From: Hybos culiciformis
Taxonomy: Eukaryota; Arthropoda; Insecta; Diptera; Hybotidae
Reading direction: 5' to 3'
Assembly: GCA_964007475.1 (NCBI GenBank)
Contig: OZ023273.1
Span: 27,763,557 to 27,827,556 of the forward strand
Length of the DNA stretch: 64,000 bases
How positions within the stretch are numbered: position 1 is the stretch's first letter; each line of letters opens with the position of its first letter. This document shows positions 33,173 through 45,300 of this stretch, piece after piece. The notes beneath the pieces are model-generated. The model was not told the origin of the DNA and did not search any database. It was given only the letters and a program-made list of their open reading frames with translations. A program made the position numbers and the translations under genes.

Positions 33173-35754
33173 GTGTGGAAAATAGGTAATTTTTCAGCTG
33201 AAAAATTAACTAACTATTGAAAGTACTTCTTAGTCTTACTGTCTAGCGTTTTTGAGATAGTTTATATTAACTTTTACTGTTTAACGTTGAAATTTTATTG
33301 ACTATGGTTTTTAGCTCTATTCCTTATTATTGTATGAAATGGTTGTGGGTATATCAACTATTATTTCAAGGAAAATGTGTGAACAATTTCATTTAATATT
33401 TTTTGACATAAACTCGTTTTGCAAATTTTTACATGATGATAAGTTGATGTGTTCCCTAATTTCATGAATCCACTGGTTGATTTTAAATAGAGTTAATTAA
33501 CTCGGTTATTATTACTGTGGCATACCGAAATTTTAAGAAATCAACGTTAGAAATGTGAGAAAAATGAAAAACTTTATTAAAATTCACAACTGGCTTTAAA
33601 TAAAAACGAAAATTATAAATCAAATATGTATTTAAATTTTGAACGTAAATGACATCTTAATAATAAGTTAAAAACTTGTATATTTTATAAAGGATGTTTA
33701 AATCTCTCGAGTAATTGAGAAACAAAATACAAGGAAGGAAATACTTTCAAAATAAAAATTCACAGCTTTCAAATAAGTAATTTGGTTGTCTAATTTATCA
33801 ACAACATTTTGTTGAAAAAAAAACTTTTTGACTTATTTATCCTTTTTTTTTTAAATGATATCAAAACGACCAGAATCCAAATATATATACATATATACTT
33901 ACATAAAATAATGAGGATTTAAAAGTTTTCTTTTCATGAAAAACCATAATTTTCTCTCTTGACATTACATTTTAACCACAATTTCATATTTAATTCATAA
34001 AACTGCATTACAACAGCTGGTTTTATGTTAACTTGCATTTATACGCAGTAATTTTAATTTTAAAAATTATTACATTGCCTTGGAAAAACTATGAACAATT
34101 TTTTTTTTTTTATCACAATACAAAGCATAATTTTCAAGCCTTTATTTTCATTCTGTAGAAATGAATATCCTGTAACAAGGAAATTTTTCTTTCATATTTT
34201 GGAATGGATAAAAAATCTGGCATGATTTCATTGCGGTTAATTAGAGTGCCGAAATCTGTATGAAATTCAAAGTAAGCAATGCTTTTGTGTTATTTTTGCA
34301 ATAATTTATTTATGTTTTTATTTTTAAAATAGGCTAAAATAAAATAAACATAATCAAATAAAAAAAATGTCATCATTCAATTATCAAAATTGAATAAAAA
34401 AATTCAATAAAATATAAAATAAAAAAAAAAAATTATATTTTCCATTGTTATGATCGTTATGCACTTCCGGTAACTGCTAATAGCATTTTTTTGCAACGTT
34501 ACAGAGTGCAAAATTTGTTTGGGTATTCATATGAAAAAGTTGAAACACATTTTTGTTTTATGTAAATTAACAGGATTTTAGTAGAATACCAACTACCATC
34601 ATTTGCGGATCATACAAAATTAATTGAATAAAAATGATTTTTTTTTATGCAGACGTCGAAAAATATATTTTGATATATAGCAGTACTCAGTAGTTACATT
34701 TGTTCATTGTTTTTCGTATGTTTGAACAAATTTTTGAAAGATTTTTATATTAACAAAGCTTATACAGTTGAAGCTGAAATATTTTTTTTAAATATCATAA
34801 AAATACAAACTTTATACTTAATTAACTTTCCGTTTTATTTTTAAGTTTTATTTAACTACATACCTGGCAATGGCTATGTCGTTACTACGGCTAGGCTAGA
34901 AAGTGCTAAAAAAACGCATTTTTTTGACCTGTTACATGTGTGAAATTTACATAATTTCGGTACAACTCGTGCTAAGTATATAAAGTTCAAATCAAACTAG
35001 TGGATGGCGTTTCCAATGAAAAATATGTGATATAGTTTTACTTTTCAACAGGGTATGTAAAATATCCCTCCTGAATTTTTCAATTTCATTATTTTTCCTT
35101 CCCTGAAATTTAATTTCGGAGATTTATTTTTTTCATCTTTTTCAAAAATAGTCCTCCTGAAATTTATTTCCTTTTAAAAATACTTTTCAGGAGTTCTATT
35201 TTTTTCTCTCAGAGTAAAAAAGAAACAATCAGAAAAATATTTTTTTCTTCTTTTTCTGAAAAGAAGCAAAAAATATTTTTCTTTTATAAGCAGCATAGTA
35301 TACAGAAAAAAAATTGTATGTGTGCAATGTTGTATGTGTCAATGTTGTATGTGTGCACCGTTTTAATTTTTTTTTTGAATTTTTGTTTACTTTACTACAT
35401 GTTTTTTTTATTTTTTTAGAGAAGGAAAAAAAATTAAAAAGAGAATAGTCTTCTTTGAAGGAAAAAGAAGGATATTATTTCTCTCCTAAATATATTTCTT
35501 TTTGAAAGTTTCTTTTAATGAAGGATTTATAAATTATTTAGGGAAATTTTTCTTTAGAAGAAGAGAAAAATATAAAAAAAGGAGGGAAAAATAAAAACTG
35601 AAAAAATCAGATGATGATATTTTTCTGCTTGAAATAAAAATACTTTTCTGTAAATTTTTTTTTCCTTCGGAAAAGAATTCTATTCCGATAGAAAACATAC
35701 TCTGCTTTTCAATATAATTTTTTAATTTGTTATACATTTTTCGAAAGAAAAAAC
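33173..35754. other. AT-rich spacer
   Basis: No gene was recognised. A pyrimidine/purine-rich zone at 35080-35680 contains repeated TCCTCCTGAAATT and TTTTTCTCTC-like words that produce low-complexity frames. Confidence 0.4.
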
Positions 35755-36075
35755 AATAAAAAATATTATTTTCGAGTAGCAAATTATCCCACAATTCATT
35801 TGGTATATATCTTTTGACGAGTTATTATGTATTAAATAATAATATAAATGCAAGATTTTGAGTACTGATTATCAGAAAATGTTGCAAGTTTAGTTATAAC
35901 TTTATATCTGGTTCTTATAGTTAATTTTCCAATGATTTTTTTTCTCAGTGCATACGAAAATACGCCTGTACTCGAATGCAACCCTGTGTCAAAATTTGAA
36001 AGTATTGGATGAAGAACTTTCAGAGATCTTAGATTTTGAAGAAACACATTTTGATTTATATATAGATAGAATACA
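35755..36075 (-). mobile_element. Dispersed repeat plus transposon-tail text
   Basis: Positions 35755-35870 match the reverse complement of 28660-28770. The following text (TGCAACCCTGTGTCAAAATT, GAACTTTCAGAGATCTTAGA, GAAACACATTTTGATTTATA) then ends in a short GATAGA repeat, a layout common to 3' tails of insect retrotransposons. No boundaries are defined. Confidence 0.5.
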
Positions 36076-37599
36076 GATAGATTGAATCACAGAATAAATC
36101 AACGTTGAAAAAAAATTAAATAAAAACTATTTGTTTATTGCCTTCGTAAACCAATCCATCTGATCTTATTAGCAGCTGCGGGGCTGAATAAAATTAAATT
36201 TTGGGTTTTCCTATTTCATCAATTTGCTTAAATAAAAAAGGATTTAACTTTACATAAATTTTTATATTTTGTTATACGAATAACATATATACAATATACA
36301 TATGTGTATTAGAGGCTTAAAGAGCTTTTTTTTTTCTTTAAACTCCTATTTGTATGTTAGAAGAAAACTTTAAACATAGAACATCAATTTATTTTCCATT
36401 TAATTTATTATTAATTATTCTTTTTTTTTTTTTTTTTTCAATTTTATAATTTAAAAGTTTTGTATTTTTTCAAGTGACCACTTTCTTGTCTTTATAAATA
36501 ATTTAAAAATAAAATAAACTTTAGTTTTCTGCATAAAAGAACTCTTTTGTTCTGTTATTGCTATAAGAACGTCACCTGGTTAAGTTTTAAAAAAACATTT
36601 TTTTTTTCAAAACATAAAATTTATATTCATAATGAAAATTGTGTATGTTTTTGTTTACAGTAGATAAAAAAAAGAATAAATGAAAAATGAATGAATGTGG
36701 GAAAATGACACTAAAAAAGAAAAAGAAACTTGGAAGTACTTAAAAGTTAAGAGAATTTATGCAGACAATTTAAAAAATTATTTTTTTTTTCTTAATATTT
36801 TGCTCTTCTTCTTGATTCAAGCGTATATGCAAAAAAACTTTTAATATTCAAGTGAAAAATTAGTTAAGAAATTTTGAAAATAATAATAATTTTCATTATG
36901 ATGATGTGGTTGTAAATAATAATGTTGAATATCTTTATAGTCTTTTGTATATAAAAAGTTTATTAGTTTTTGTTTAATGATTAAAATATTAATGAGAATT
37001 TCGATTTAAAGCTTAAAATATTTAAGACGCGGCGGCAAAGATAACATTTGGTTTATACAAACGTCAAAGTATAAATATTAAAAATTAAGTTCTAAACTTT
37101 ATAATGAAGATTTGTAAAACGGGTAGGAACATTCAGAAAGGAAAAGAAACTTTCTATGAAATCTTTTCCAATATGTCCACTCTTTCTTGAACTATTCGCC
37201 TTTTTTTTCAATTGAAAAATATGATTATTAGCAATAATGTAAAATTTTATAGAATTGCTCACCAAAAGCTCTTAATAAAATTAGTAGATTTTATTATAAA
37301 GTCATATTTATTAGAAATTCAAAAATAAATTAACTTTAAGTGAATTTAATGGACTAGAAAAAAAAGTTAAAGATTATCTGAAACTATATTCGAGTAATAT
37401 TTATTGAATTAGGAATAAATTTTTTTTAATGATATAATTACACAAATTATAAACTTTATAATATTATACTAAATAATATGGTTAATGAATAACGGTAATT
37501 ACAAAAATGTAATTTAATCAATAATAATTCAGTTCAGTTAAATTCGTTGCAAAGAATGGAATTAATTCATTTTCTTATTAACGATATTAAACAACAACA
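36076..37599. other. AT-rich spacer upstream of gustatory receptor 2
   Basis: No gene or repeat pair was seen. The receptor promoter would lie in the last part, but no specific element is identified. Confidence 0.4.
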
Positions 37600-39391
37600 A
37601 TGGTACGTTTAGTAAAAAAATTACTCAATTTTATCTATATTGGTGGATATTGTTTTGAGTTATCTCTTGGCTTTATGCTGGCAGGACTTGATGTAAAGAA
37701 AATAAAGCTACGACCATCGAAAGCTGCTACCATTTATGCAATTATATCTTTAGTTCTTGGATCAATAATTCTTCCAACAATAAGTCATATTTATTACGGC
37801 GAAGTTTATCAATCTATTAATGATCCAATTTTACAAAAATCTTTACTTTGGGTATCAAGAGCACGATTTTTGTTTGCTTGGTTAATATTTTTCACAAATC
37901 TTAGAAATAAGTCAAATTTTATCAATACATTTAATAAAATGATTGACTTTGATAAAATATATTTTGATAAGGACATAAAATTCTATAATGAGATTGTTAC
38001 TAAATTTACGCTGTTATTAATTACGAAATTATTTACTAGCATTTGTCCAATGATACTAAACCCGATATATGTTGCAGTCACAGACCCCGATCATAATATA
38101 ATTAAAAATGTGATTTTTTCAACATTAATGAATTTGGGAAATTACATAAGTTCATTTTTAAGTATTTTCACAATATTAAATTTATTTATATGGAAATTTT
38201 ATAATTTTTTAAATTATGAATTAAATTTGATTTTAACTGAAATACAATTGTTACAACAACAGGAATTAATTCGATGTCAAGATAAAAAGAATTTAGGTCC
38301 TTTGATAGAAAAATATGGAATTTTATGTGATAAAATTGATAATATTACGAAATTGTTTCATGAAATTTACAAAACTTTTAAATCACTTGGAAATATGTTT
38401 CAATTTATTAGTTTTGTAGTAATTTCATCATCATATTTTAATGTCATAACATTATTATTTTACATTTATAAATGTTTTACGGGATTATACTATGGTGGCG
38501 ATCAACGAATTTTAATTGGAATATTTAGTTATATAATTATCAGTTCACTAGATCTATTTTTAATTCTAAATTCAACAGCGATAACAATGAAATCGTACGA
38601 AAATATAAGAAAATTATTGCATTGTAAAATTTTTGGTATAATTGATGAACGACTCAGAAGAACTGTAAGTTTCAGCTTTTTAAAATAAATATATACACTA
38701 TATAACTCGTATGAATGAAATTCTAATAGTAGTAAATGATATTACCGATATTAATAAAAAGGGCTCTGCTTACAATTACAAGATTGGCCAAAGGTTGTGG
38801 TCTTAACGTTAACTGTAGTACGACAGAACTCATGTCGTACACAAAAAGAACTAAAATACCAAGTTTCAACTTATCTATCCTAGCAACTAGGATAAAGTAC
38901 TTAGAACTTGTACTTGATCCTAAATCAACTGAAAAAATAATATCGATGAGAGAATAAAGAAGAAGCCTTCTATTCTTACAAACGAATGATAAATGTGCTA
39001 GCCATATCCAGGGAGGTAATGGATATAGCGACATTTATCGCCACGAAGCTATGGTTATGAAGGAGTGTTAGTGGTAGCAAAACGGTGTGTTAGGGCTAAT
39101 TGGGAGCCCCTCAAGTAGAGCGGTATTCGTGAACGTATTATTTGTAAAATTTGTATGTAAATTTGGCGCTTTTTTTTATTGGATAAAAAATATGTAAGTT
39201 AATCCAAAAAAATATTTTACTTTCAGATTAATATACTTGCAGAGCAACTAATTGATGAGAAAATCGAAATTGATGCCTGTGGATTATTTCAATTAAATTC
39301 CAGAATAATTTTAATATTTTTTCAATCAATTTTAGCTAATTTATTACTTTTAATACAATTTGATATCGGGGCGAAAAATAATCACAATTAA
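37600..39391 (+). CDS. Gustatory receptor 2 (insect 7tm_7 family), two exons
   Basis: Predicted 409-residue multipass gustatory receptor, presumably a chemosensory ion channel at the neuron surface. Exon 1 is 37600-38664 (355 codons), ending AGAACT before the donor GTAAGT. Exon 2 is 39227-39391, after the acceptor TTTTACTTTCAG, phase 0, adding 54 residues and a stop. Membrane segments lie near 12-30, 43-62, 82-100, 134-158, 170-198, 266-288, 303-324 and 380-399. Landmarks are NLFIWKF (194-200), YELNLIL (206-212), IYKCFTG (289-295), SLDLFLI (316-322), IRKLL (336-340) and the C-terminal IFFQS then LLLIQF (395-400), the site of the family TYxxxxxQF signature with the tyrosine replaced. These blocks and the intron position equal those of the receptor at 8304, so the two are paralogues. 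The 562-bp intron holds a retrotransposon fragment, yet both splice sites look intact. The ligand is unknown. AATAAA overlaps the stop (39390), so the true polyadenylation signal may be further on. Confidence 0.93.
38740..39150 (+). mobile_element. Non-LTR reverse-transcriptase fragment in receptor 2 intron
   Basis: The frame at 38757-38957 reads GCGLNVNCSTTELMSYTKRT and then KIPSFNLSILATRIKYLELV, followed by LDPKST. This is the block after the catalytic region of Jockey/R1-like polymerases, where GLxVNxxKTELxxFTRR...KYLGVxLD is usual. The lysine of KTEL is replaced, and frames beyond 38957 are broken by stops, while the GC content stays raised to about 39140. It is in the same orientation as the host gene. 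Non-functional fossil. Confidence 0.8.
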
Positions 39392-40084
39392 TAAATAAGA
39401 GAAAGAATTAGGTCTTCAGAACTCTGTAGTTTAAGTTTTAAATGAAATTTTATATTTAAAGTCTTATATTAAGGAAAAAAAATTAAGGTTTCATTTAAAT
39501 AGAGTGCGGTAATTCATAAAATATAGATTTTATTTTGAACTAGAATAAGCATAATTGCACAAAGCTGAAGAACTTTTATATTCCTAACGAATGGGAGAAA
39601 ACTTTGATTTAAAAAATAAAACAAAAAAAAATTAAAATGAAAAATTTTTATGTTGCAATGGTGAAAGGAACAAAAGAAAAAACAGGAAAAAAATGTGCAT
39701 TATTAACATATAAATTTTAGCTTTTTTTTCAATGTGCACATATTTATGTAACAATGCCATTATAAATTTTTTAACAAAAGCGTAAATAAAATTATACTAT
39801 TTTGAAAAAAAAAAAAAAAAAAGTCGTAGGAAAAATTTTCCGGTGTACAAGTAAATTTTAAAACTTTTTTTTTGTAAAGGGGAATATTTTCAAACCATCG
39901 ATTTGAACATGTTATTTCATATAATTAAAATGAATAAATACTAAAATTCTGCCTTTAAGTTAAAGATCGATCTGGTAATAATGTTGAATTAAGGTCAACA
40001 ATACCATTAATATTAATTGCTTAATTTTTTTATGCCTTAGTTTAAAATCTTAACATAAAATCTTAACGTAAAAATATTTCTGAA
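39392..40084. other. AT-rich spacer downstream of receptor 2
   Basis: Presumed 3' untranslated region and spacer with long A runs. No gene was seen. Confidence 0.4.
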
Positions 40085-41056
40085 TGATTTACTAAATCAT
40101 GATAATGAGTTGGGGTGTATCCTAACACCACTGCACTTCAAGGCAATAAATTGCCATGAAAACTTTACCATCACGCTCATATACATGCTAATATGAGAGG
40201 AGAGGGCTCGGTACGAAGCATGCAATGAAATCTTAATATTACCACCAAACGATGCTTAAATCAAGCATCAGAAAAGAAAAAAAAAGAATTATAGAAAAAA
40301 CAAACATAAAACAATAAGAACAAGTCTCGTTTCTGATAAACAACGAAATCACTAGTGACATATAACATAACACAAAGAATAGTTTCCCTAGTAAAATTTT
40401 TTTAAAAAAAGAGAGTAAATATAAGAAGAAAGAGTAAATTAAAAAAATTAAAAATATAATAAGAAGAAGAAGAAGAATTAGTGGAAAATATCCTACTACT
40501 TCCTCCGGCGTCAACTAAGACATTTCATGAAGATTCAAAATGAATCAAAAAAAAAAAAAAAATTACTCAAATTAAAAACAATCAGCATACAACGACCTAT
40601 CGGCTTCAGATAATATATGAAATATATATTGTCTTACATTACTTCGTCAGGGTACGTTTGTATGTTGAAACGATAATCTAAATTTAAAAAATAAAATAAA
40701 AATAATAATTAGAAGAATTATCTTTAGTCTACCACTTCCCTTGGCTTCGGATGTACAGAAAATTTAAATATTAATTAAAGTCTTCCAATGTTATTAGTGA
40801 AAAAATAATTAGCCTTTAAACCAGCTTTAAGGGATGCCTTAGAGATATTAAGGTCAAAAACATGATGGTTTTTATTAGCAAAAGCAAGCATTCGAGAAAT
40901 GGGATCATTGCATCCATATTCGGTTCTATGGTAAGCAACTTCAAATAAGTTAGAAGTTCGGAGGCTTCTGGTATTAACTCGAAAGTTGATCTTCTCTAGA
41001 ATAAAAGCAGAAATAATTTCACCAATAATAATTTGATGAAAATTATTGGTTTGAAT
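40085..41056 (-). mobile_element. 3' end of a non-LTR retrotransposon (ORF2 C-terminus and 3' UTR)
   Basis: On the minus strand, 41056 down to 40775 is open for 93 codons without an internal stop and lacks a start, so it is a truncated tail. It reads NFRVNTRSLRTSNLFEVAYH, then RTEYGCNDPISRML. This matches the C-terminal region of Jockey/CR1-type ORF2, where FxxPRxxTRxxxLFxVPxHRTNYGxNSPI is usual. The region beyond the stop, down to about 40085, is a 3' untranslated stretch with a (TTC) tract and a GC-richer block (40118-40225). The 91-residue frame at 40239-40514 lies in this non-coding part. The intact frame suggests a fairly recent insertion. Confidence 0.75.
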
Positions 41057-41233
41057 TTATATTGTTTTATAAAAAAAAATTATTTTTCTTTCATTTTTCC
41101 TACCGGGAGACGAATAATTTACTTCATTTTATCTTAACTCGTACGAGATTCCTTTTTAATAATTTTTTACCAAAAATTTTAATTCATCTTAATTCTTCAT
41201 ATATAATATATAATACTATGTATTAACGAGTTT

Positions 41234-41307
41234 CTTTACACTTCAAGAGTCGGATGAAGACAGAAAGAAAGCAAGCTCAGTCTTCATCCGACTCTTGCAC
41301 TGTAAAG
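41234..41307. mobile_element. 74-bp hairpin element, CAAGAGTCGGATGAAGAC arms
   Basis: CTTTACAcTTCAAGAGTCGG with ATGAAGAC on the left pairs with the right arm ending TGTAAAG, a 28-bp stem with two mismatches around a loop of about 18 bp. Its core TCAAGAGTC(A/G)GATGAA also forms the ends of the next element (41319-42272) and a solo piece at 42289-42311, so all belong to one family. Confidence 0.8.
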
Positions 41308-41345
41308 ACCTTAATTTCCTGTCATTACAGTTCAAGAGTCAGATG

Positions 41346-42117
41346 CAGTGCTGTCGTTTTAAATTTTCATGAAGCAGTAGAAATTCAAAAAAAAGAGCAT
41401 TAGAAGAAAATGCAGTAGATTTTTGAACCTATAAAGTGGTTGAAAAAAGTTTTTACTGCTTTAGCTCGACTTTTATCTTTGCCTGTCTCTACCAATAAAT
41501 AAAATACATCTTTTATTTGAAATATTTACATACTATCACAAATGTGATAAAACAAATTTTAAAGGAACTTAAAATGATTTTACCTCCTTGGCTAGAACTT
41601 ACTAAATAATAAAACTTACACTAAAAACAATTTGTGCTTTTTCAAATATATAATAATAATGCACCACTTAATAGTATTGCTTTTGATGCTCAATAAATCA
41701 ATTTAATTATTAATTATAAAAAATATTTAAATAATTTTTTTTTAATTTTGGAAACATTAATTGATTTAATCCATTTTTTAAAATTGAAAATTTCTTTGGT
41801 TTTTTAAAAAAGAAAATTCTAAATTAATAAGTTGTCTCCACTAATTCCATCTAATGCCTCAACATCATCTAAATCTTCAACAAAATTCGGCAACGCTAAA
41901 GAATCTATAATTCCAAGCTGTTTGAAAAAAGGGTCATTAAAATAAAATCTAATAAATTAAATGGTTTACTTATATAATCATATATTATAACATGTAAAAT
42001 AGTTTAAGAGAAATGTTTAAAATGATTATTGATGAGGAAGAACGAAAAAGCAGTAAATTTTAGCAAAAAGTAGTAGGGCAGTAGATAATATCAAAAAGCA
42101 GTAGAACGACAACACTG
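41346..42117. mobile_element. hAT element, 8-bp duplication GTCAGATG
   Basis: The left end is CAGTGCTGTCGTTTTAAATT and the right end, reversed, is CAGTGTTGTCGTTCTACTGC. A perfect 8-bp duplication GTCAGATG flanks it at 41338-41345 and 42118-42125. It interrupts the arm of the surrounding fold-back MITE, so it is the younger insertion. The 772-bp interior repeats GCAGTAGA-like words near both ends and keeps a short coding-like remnant (41819-41956, minus strand). Confidence 0.93.
41819..41956 (-). pseudogene. Coding-like remnant inside hAT element
   Basis: A 45-codon open stretch on the minus strand without a start codon reads NDPFFKQLGIIDSLALPNFV and then EDLDDVEALDGISGDN before a stop. The acidic, balanced composition is unlike chance frames here. 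A possible acceptor TTTTTTCAAACAG precedes CTTGGAATT. It could be the end of the ancestral transposase gene or a captured host exon; I cannot assign it. Confidence 0.4.
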
Positions 42118-42311
42118 GTCAGATGAACACTGAGCGCGGGTGAGTAATGCACCCGTATTTTTAGAAAAAAAAGCCGGAAAATAGTTTTTCTCTATTTTTT
42201 TTTTTTTTATTAATAAGGGTGAATTTATCACGCGCCCTCAGCCTTCATCTGACTCTTGAACTACGATGACAGATAATCTAAGTCTAAACAGTTCAAGAGA
42301 CTGAGCGCGCA

Positions 42312-45300
42312 TCCTTATTTATTGAACGATATTCTTGGATTTCGTTCTTGTTTAAAAATTAAGGTTTAAATTTTCAATATCAATCACAAAAAAAAAAATT
42401 ATAATTATTAAATTGAAAGTATGTAGAGTAAAAATATTACTTGGTTTCCATTTATATTGTTTTATGAAAAAAAATAATTTTTCTTTTATTTTCCAAAATT
42501 TCCTAAATTTACTTCATTTATCTAAACTGGTACGAGATTCTTTTTAAATTCTTTTTTACCAAAAATTCTTCTTAATTCTACATATATACTTTGTGGGTAC
42601 GTATGTATATTCTTCTAGATGGCAAAAACAAAGATAAAAATATATACATATTAAAATTACAATTTAGTTTTTGTATATATTTATTTTTAAAATATTCTAA
42701 ATAGAACAAAATGAGAATAAATAATAAGGAAGTAGAGCATTAAGAAAAATTTTCAGATTTATTTGAAAAACATTTATTTTTTGAGGTTCAAATTTTTAGC
42801 AGATGTTTTTGAAAATTTCAAGGTCGGTGAGAAAAATTCTGAAATAAAAAGGAAATTTTTTTTTCCTATAATTATCTTATATCAGTCATTCAGTTATTTT
42901 GAAGGATAATAATTATTTACAAATAACGTATAAATGATAATTTGTATGGATAGAAAACTTTTTTTGTGGTGTAATTATTATATTTTTACGTGGTTGATTA
43001 GCCTCTTGACTTCAATGAATTTTGATCGTGTTGTTATTATTATTTAAAACCAACAGTAAAACATAATATTACCGAAATAACAATACCTTTAATTATGTAC
43101 TGTTGGGTTTTAGTGAGATCATTCTCAAATAGTAAAAACTTCAACATATCTGATAAACGCAATGTTTAAGCTGAAGAAGTTAATGGAAATTGTTTTGAAG
43201 AATAGCAATGATATGTTTCTATATGCCTGGTATTAAAGCTGTTTCTTATCGCAAGATATTTTCGCCTTTCAGAAAATGGCTTGTACAAAGAATTATATCA
43301 AGCCCAATTTTTATCCAAAAAAAAGGACAAGAACTATTAAGAGAAACTGAAAGGAATGCTCTCTTATATATATTTTTACAATTAAGTTTTCCAACTTTAG
43401 AGTGGAAAACTTAACTTACAAAGTTAAATATTTTTTTAAAATTTAAAATATAATTACAAAACAAATTAAGGTGTTGAAATTATAATTTTCTTATAACAAA
43501 ATGAAAATTATTGTTTAAATATGTACTATATACGTATATAAAAAAAAATTATTTAATTTATTTTCTTAAGTACTTAATTTTTGTTGAGCACTTGAATTTA
43601 TGAAATATAGTTGTTGGCCTTTTAAAATATTTACAACAGTTTTTAGTAAATAAAATACGAACTTTAAAAATGTTTTGATAAACCAAAAAATTTCTAAGAA
43701 TCACCAAAACTACTTCTACAAATTATGAATTCAAATTTCTGACATTATTAAAATTTTTTCGTGTCTTTGAAAACTGAATGAAAAATTCGTGGTAAAAAGA
43801 GTAATAAAATGTTTCATTAAGACAAATTCATGAAAATAATAAAGCTTCCTTTATGTTCTGTCAAATTTTGTGGAATTATAGCGAAAATTTATTTTTTTTA
43901 TTTTTTAAAAAAATAAACTAAATCTCTTTTTGTATTAAATAAGAATTAAAATCATTATGAAAATTTTTTTTCCATAATATAAATTTTCGTTTTGACTCCA
44001 TAATTTTATTAAAATTCCAAAAAAATTTGTGAACCAAAATGTTTAAGTATAAAAAGTATATGGTGTACTTGTAAAAATGTTGAAATATAATATTGGATCG
44101 CTTTCAAGCTTCATATTCCGGAAGTCATTAAAAAAATTGGGATTTTAGTTGCAATATCTTAAAAATAAATTAATGTAATCTTCTTTGGTTAACTTTGTGT
44201 TTTCGATGGACTATAAAATATTCTAGTTTTTAACTAGAACTACGTTATTTTTTGACAGTTTGATTTGACATAAATACATAGCATGTACAAAAATTATAGC
44301 TACGAAAGCTATTTATTTGTTTTTTGAGTGTTTTGTATTTGAAAAGATAATTACTTAAATTTTTTTACATTTACCAAAAACTAATTCACTAAAAAGAGGC
44401 AATTAAATTAGCCAAAAAAAAAATAGAAAAGATAATGATGATAATAATCGATAATGAGTGAAAAAAAAGTGTTGGCAAATTGCTTTATCTTACCATATAA
44501 AACATAAAACATAAACCTAAACATTTCATTTTGTTTTTATGCTTACGTTTTTATAACTTTTAATCTAGCTTTTATATCATTTACGGTTGTTTTATTGCCA
44601 AAAGTTTTGAAATAAAATTTTTGGTTTCATTTCACTTTGTTTTTTTTTTTTTATTTTTTTTATGTTTGTTGTGAGTTTTATAGCTGTTGTGTGAAAGGAT
44701 ATTTTATTATTCTAATTTTTTTTTTTGTGTTGGTCCAGTTTGTCAATTATTCCAACTGACAAATTGGTATTAAAAATTAGATTTCAAAGAAATAAATAAA
44801 TTGGTTATGATGAATTTAGCAGATAAGTTATTTAAACCGACAATTTTGATTCTAATGTGGGATAATATATCATCATCACTTTGATCATTTAATTGTATAT
44901 TGATTTAATAAAATTTATTTTCATTATTCTATTGAAGATACAGAAATTTCTTTTGAAGAGTAATTTATTATAATGATGATATTTATAATAATTATAAATC
45001 ATATTTTCTTATACAAATTCAGTTTTTGAAATTTTTATGAGAAATATTGCTATAATCATATGAACAGATATATTAAAAAGTAAAACTTTTAGCTATTTTT
45101 CCGTGTTATGACAAATACCAAATTTTGCTAGTTCGATACATAGCGAAAAATGTACAGAAAATATATCTATTAGTTGTTCAGTGGAGTATTCCAGATAGAA
45201 TACACGGTCAAAGTTTAATTTTTTTTTTGATGGTTTATGCTTTGTTACCGACCCTATGTTTAAGTAAAAAAAATAAATTATACATAACATGTATGCATGT

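Larger units (their letters stand above)
41319..42272. mobile_element. Fold-back MITE carrying a hAT insertion
   Basis: The left arm CTGTCATTACAGTTCAAGAG with TCAGATG resumes after the hAT insertion as AACACTGAGCGCGGGTGAGT and ends near GCACCC. The right arm, reversed, is CTGTCATCGTAGTTCAAGAG, TCAGATGAAGGCTGAGGGCG and then CACCC. Together they make paired arms of about 55 bp. The element without the insertion would be about 175 bp. No target duplication is obvious. Confidence 0.82.

Noticed and set aside
40239..40514. 91-codon minus-strand frame with hydrophobic stretches
   Set aside because: It lies in the 3' untranslated part of the non-LTR fragment, downstream of its stop codon.
43208..43414. 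68-codon plus-strand frame with fair composition
   Set aside because: No recognised domain, no second exon and no paralogue. Not enough to call a gene.
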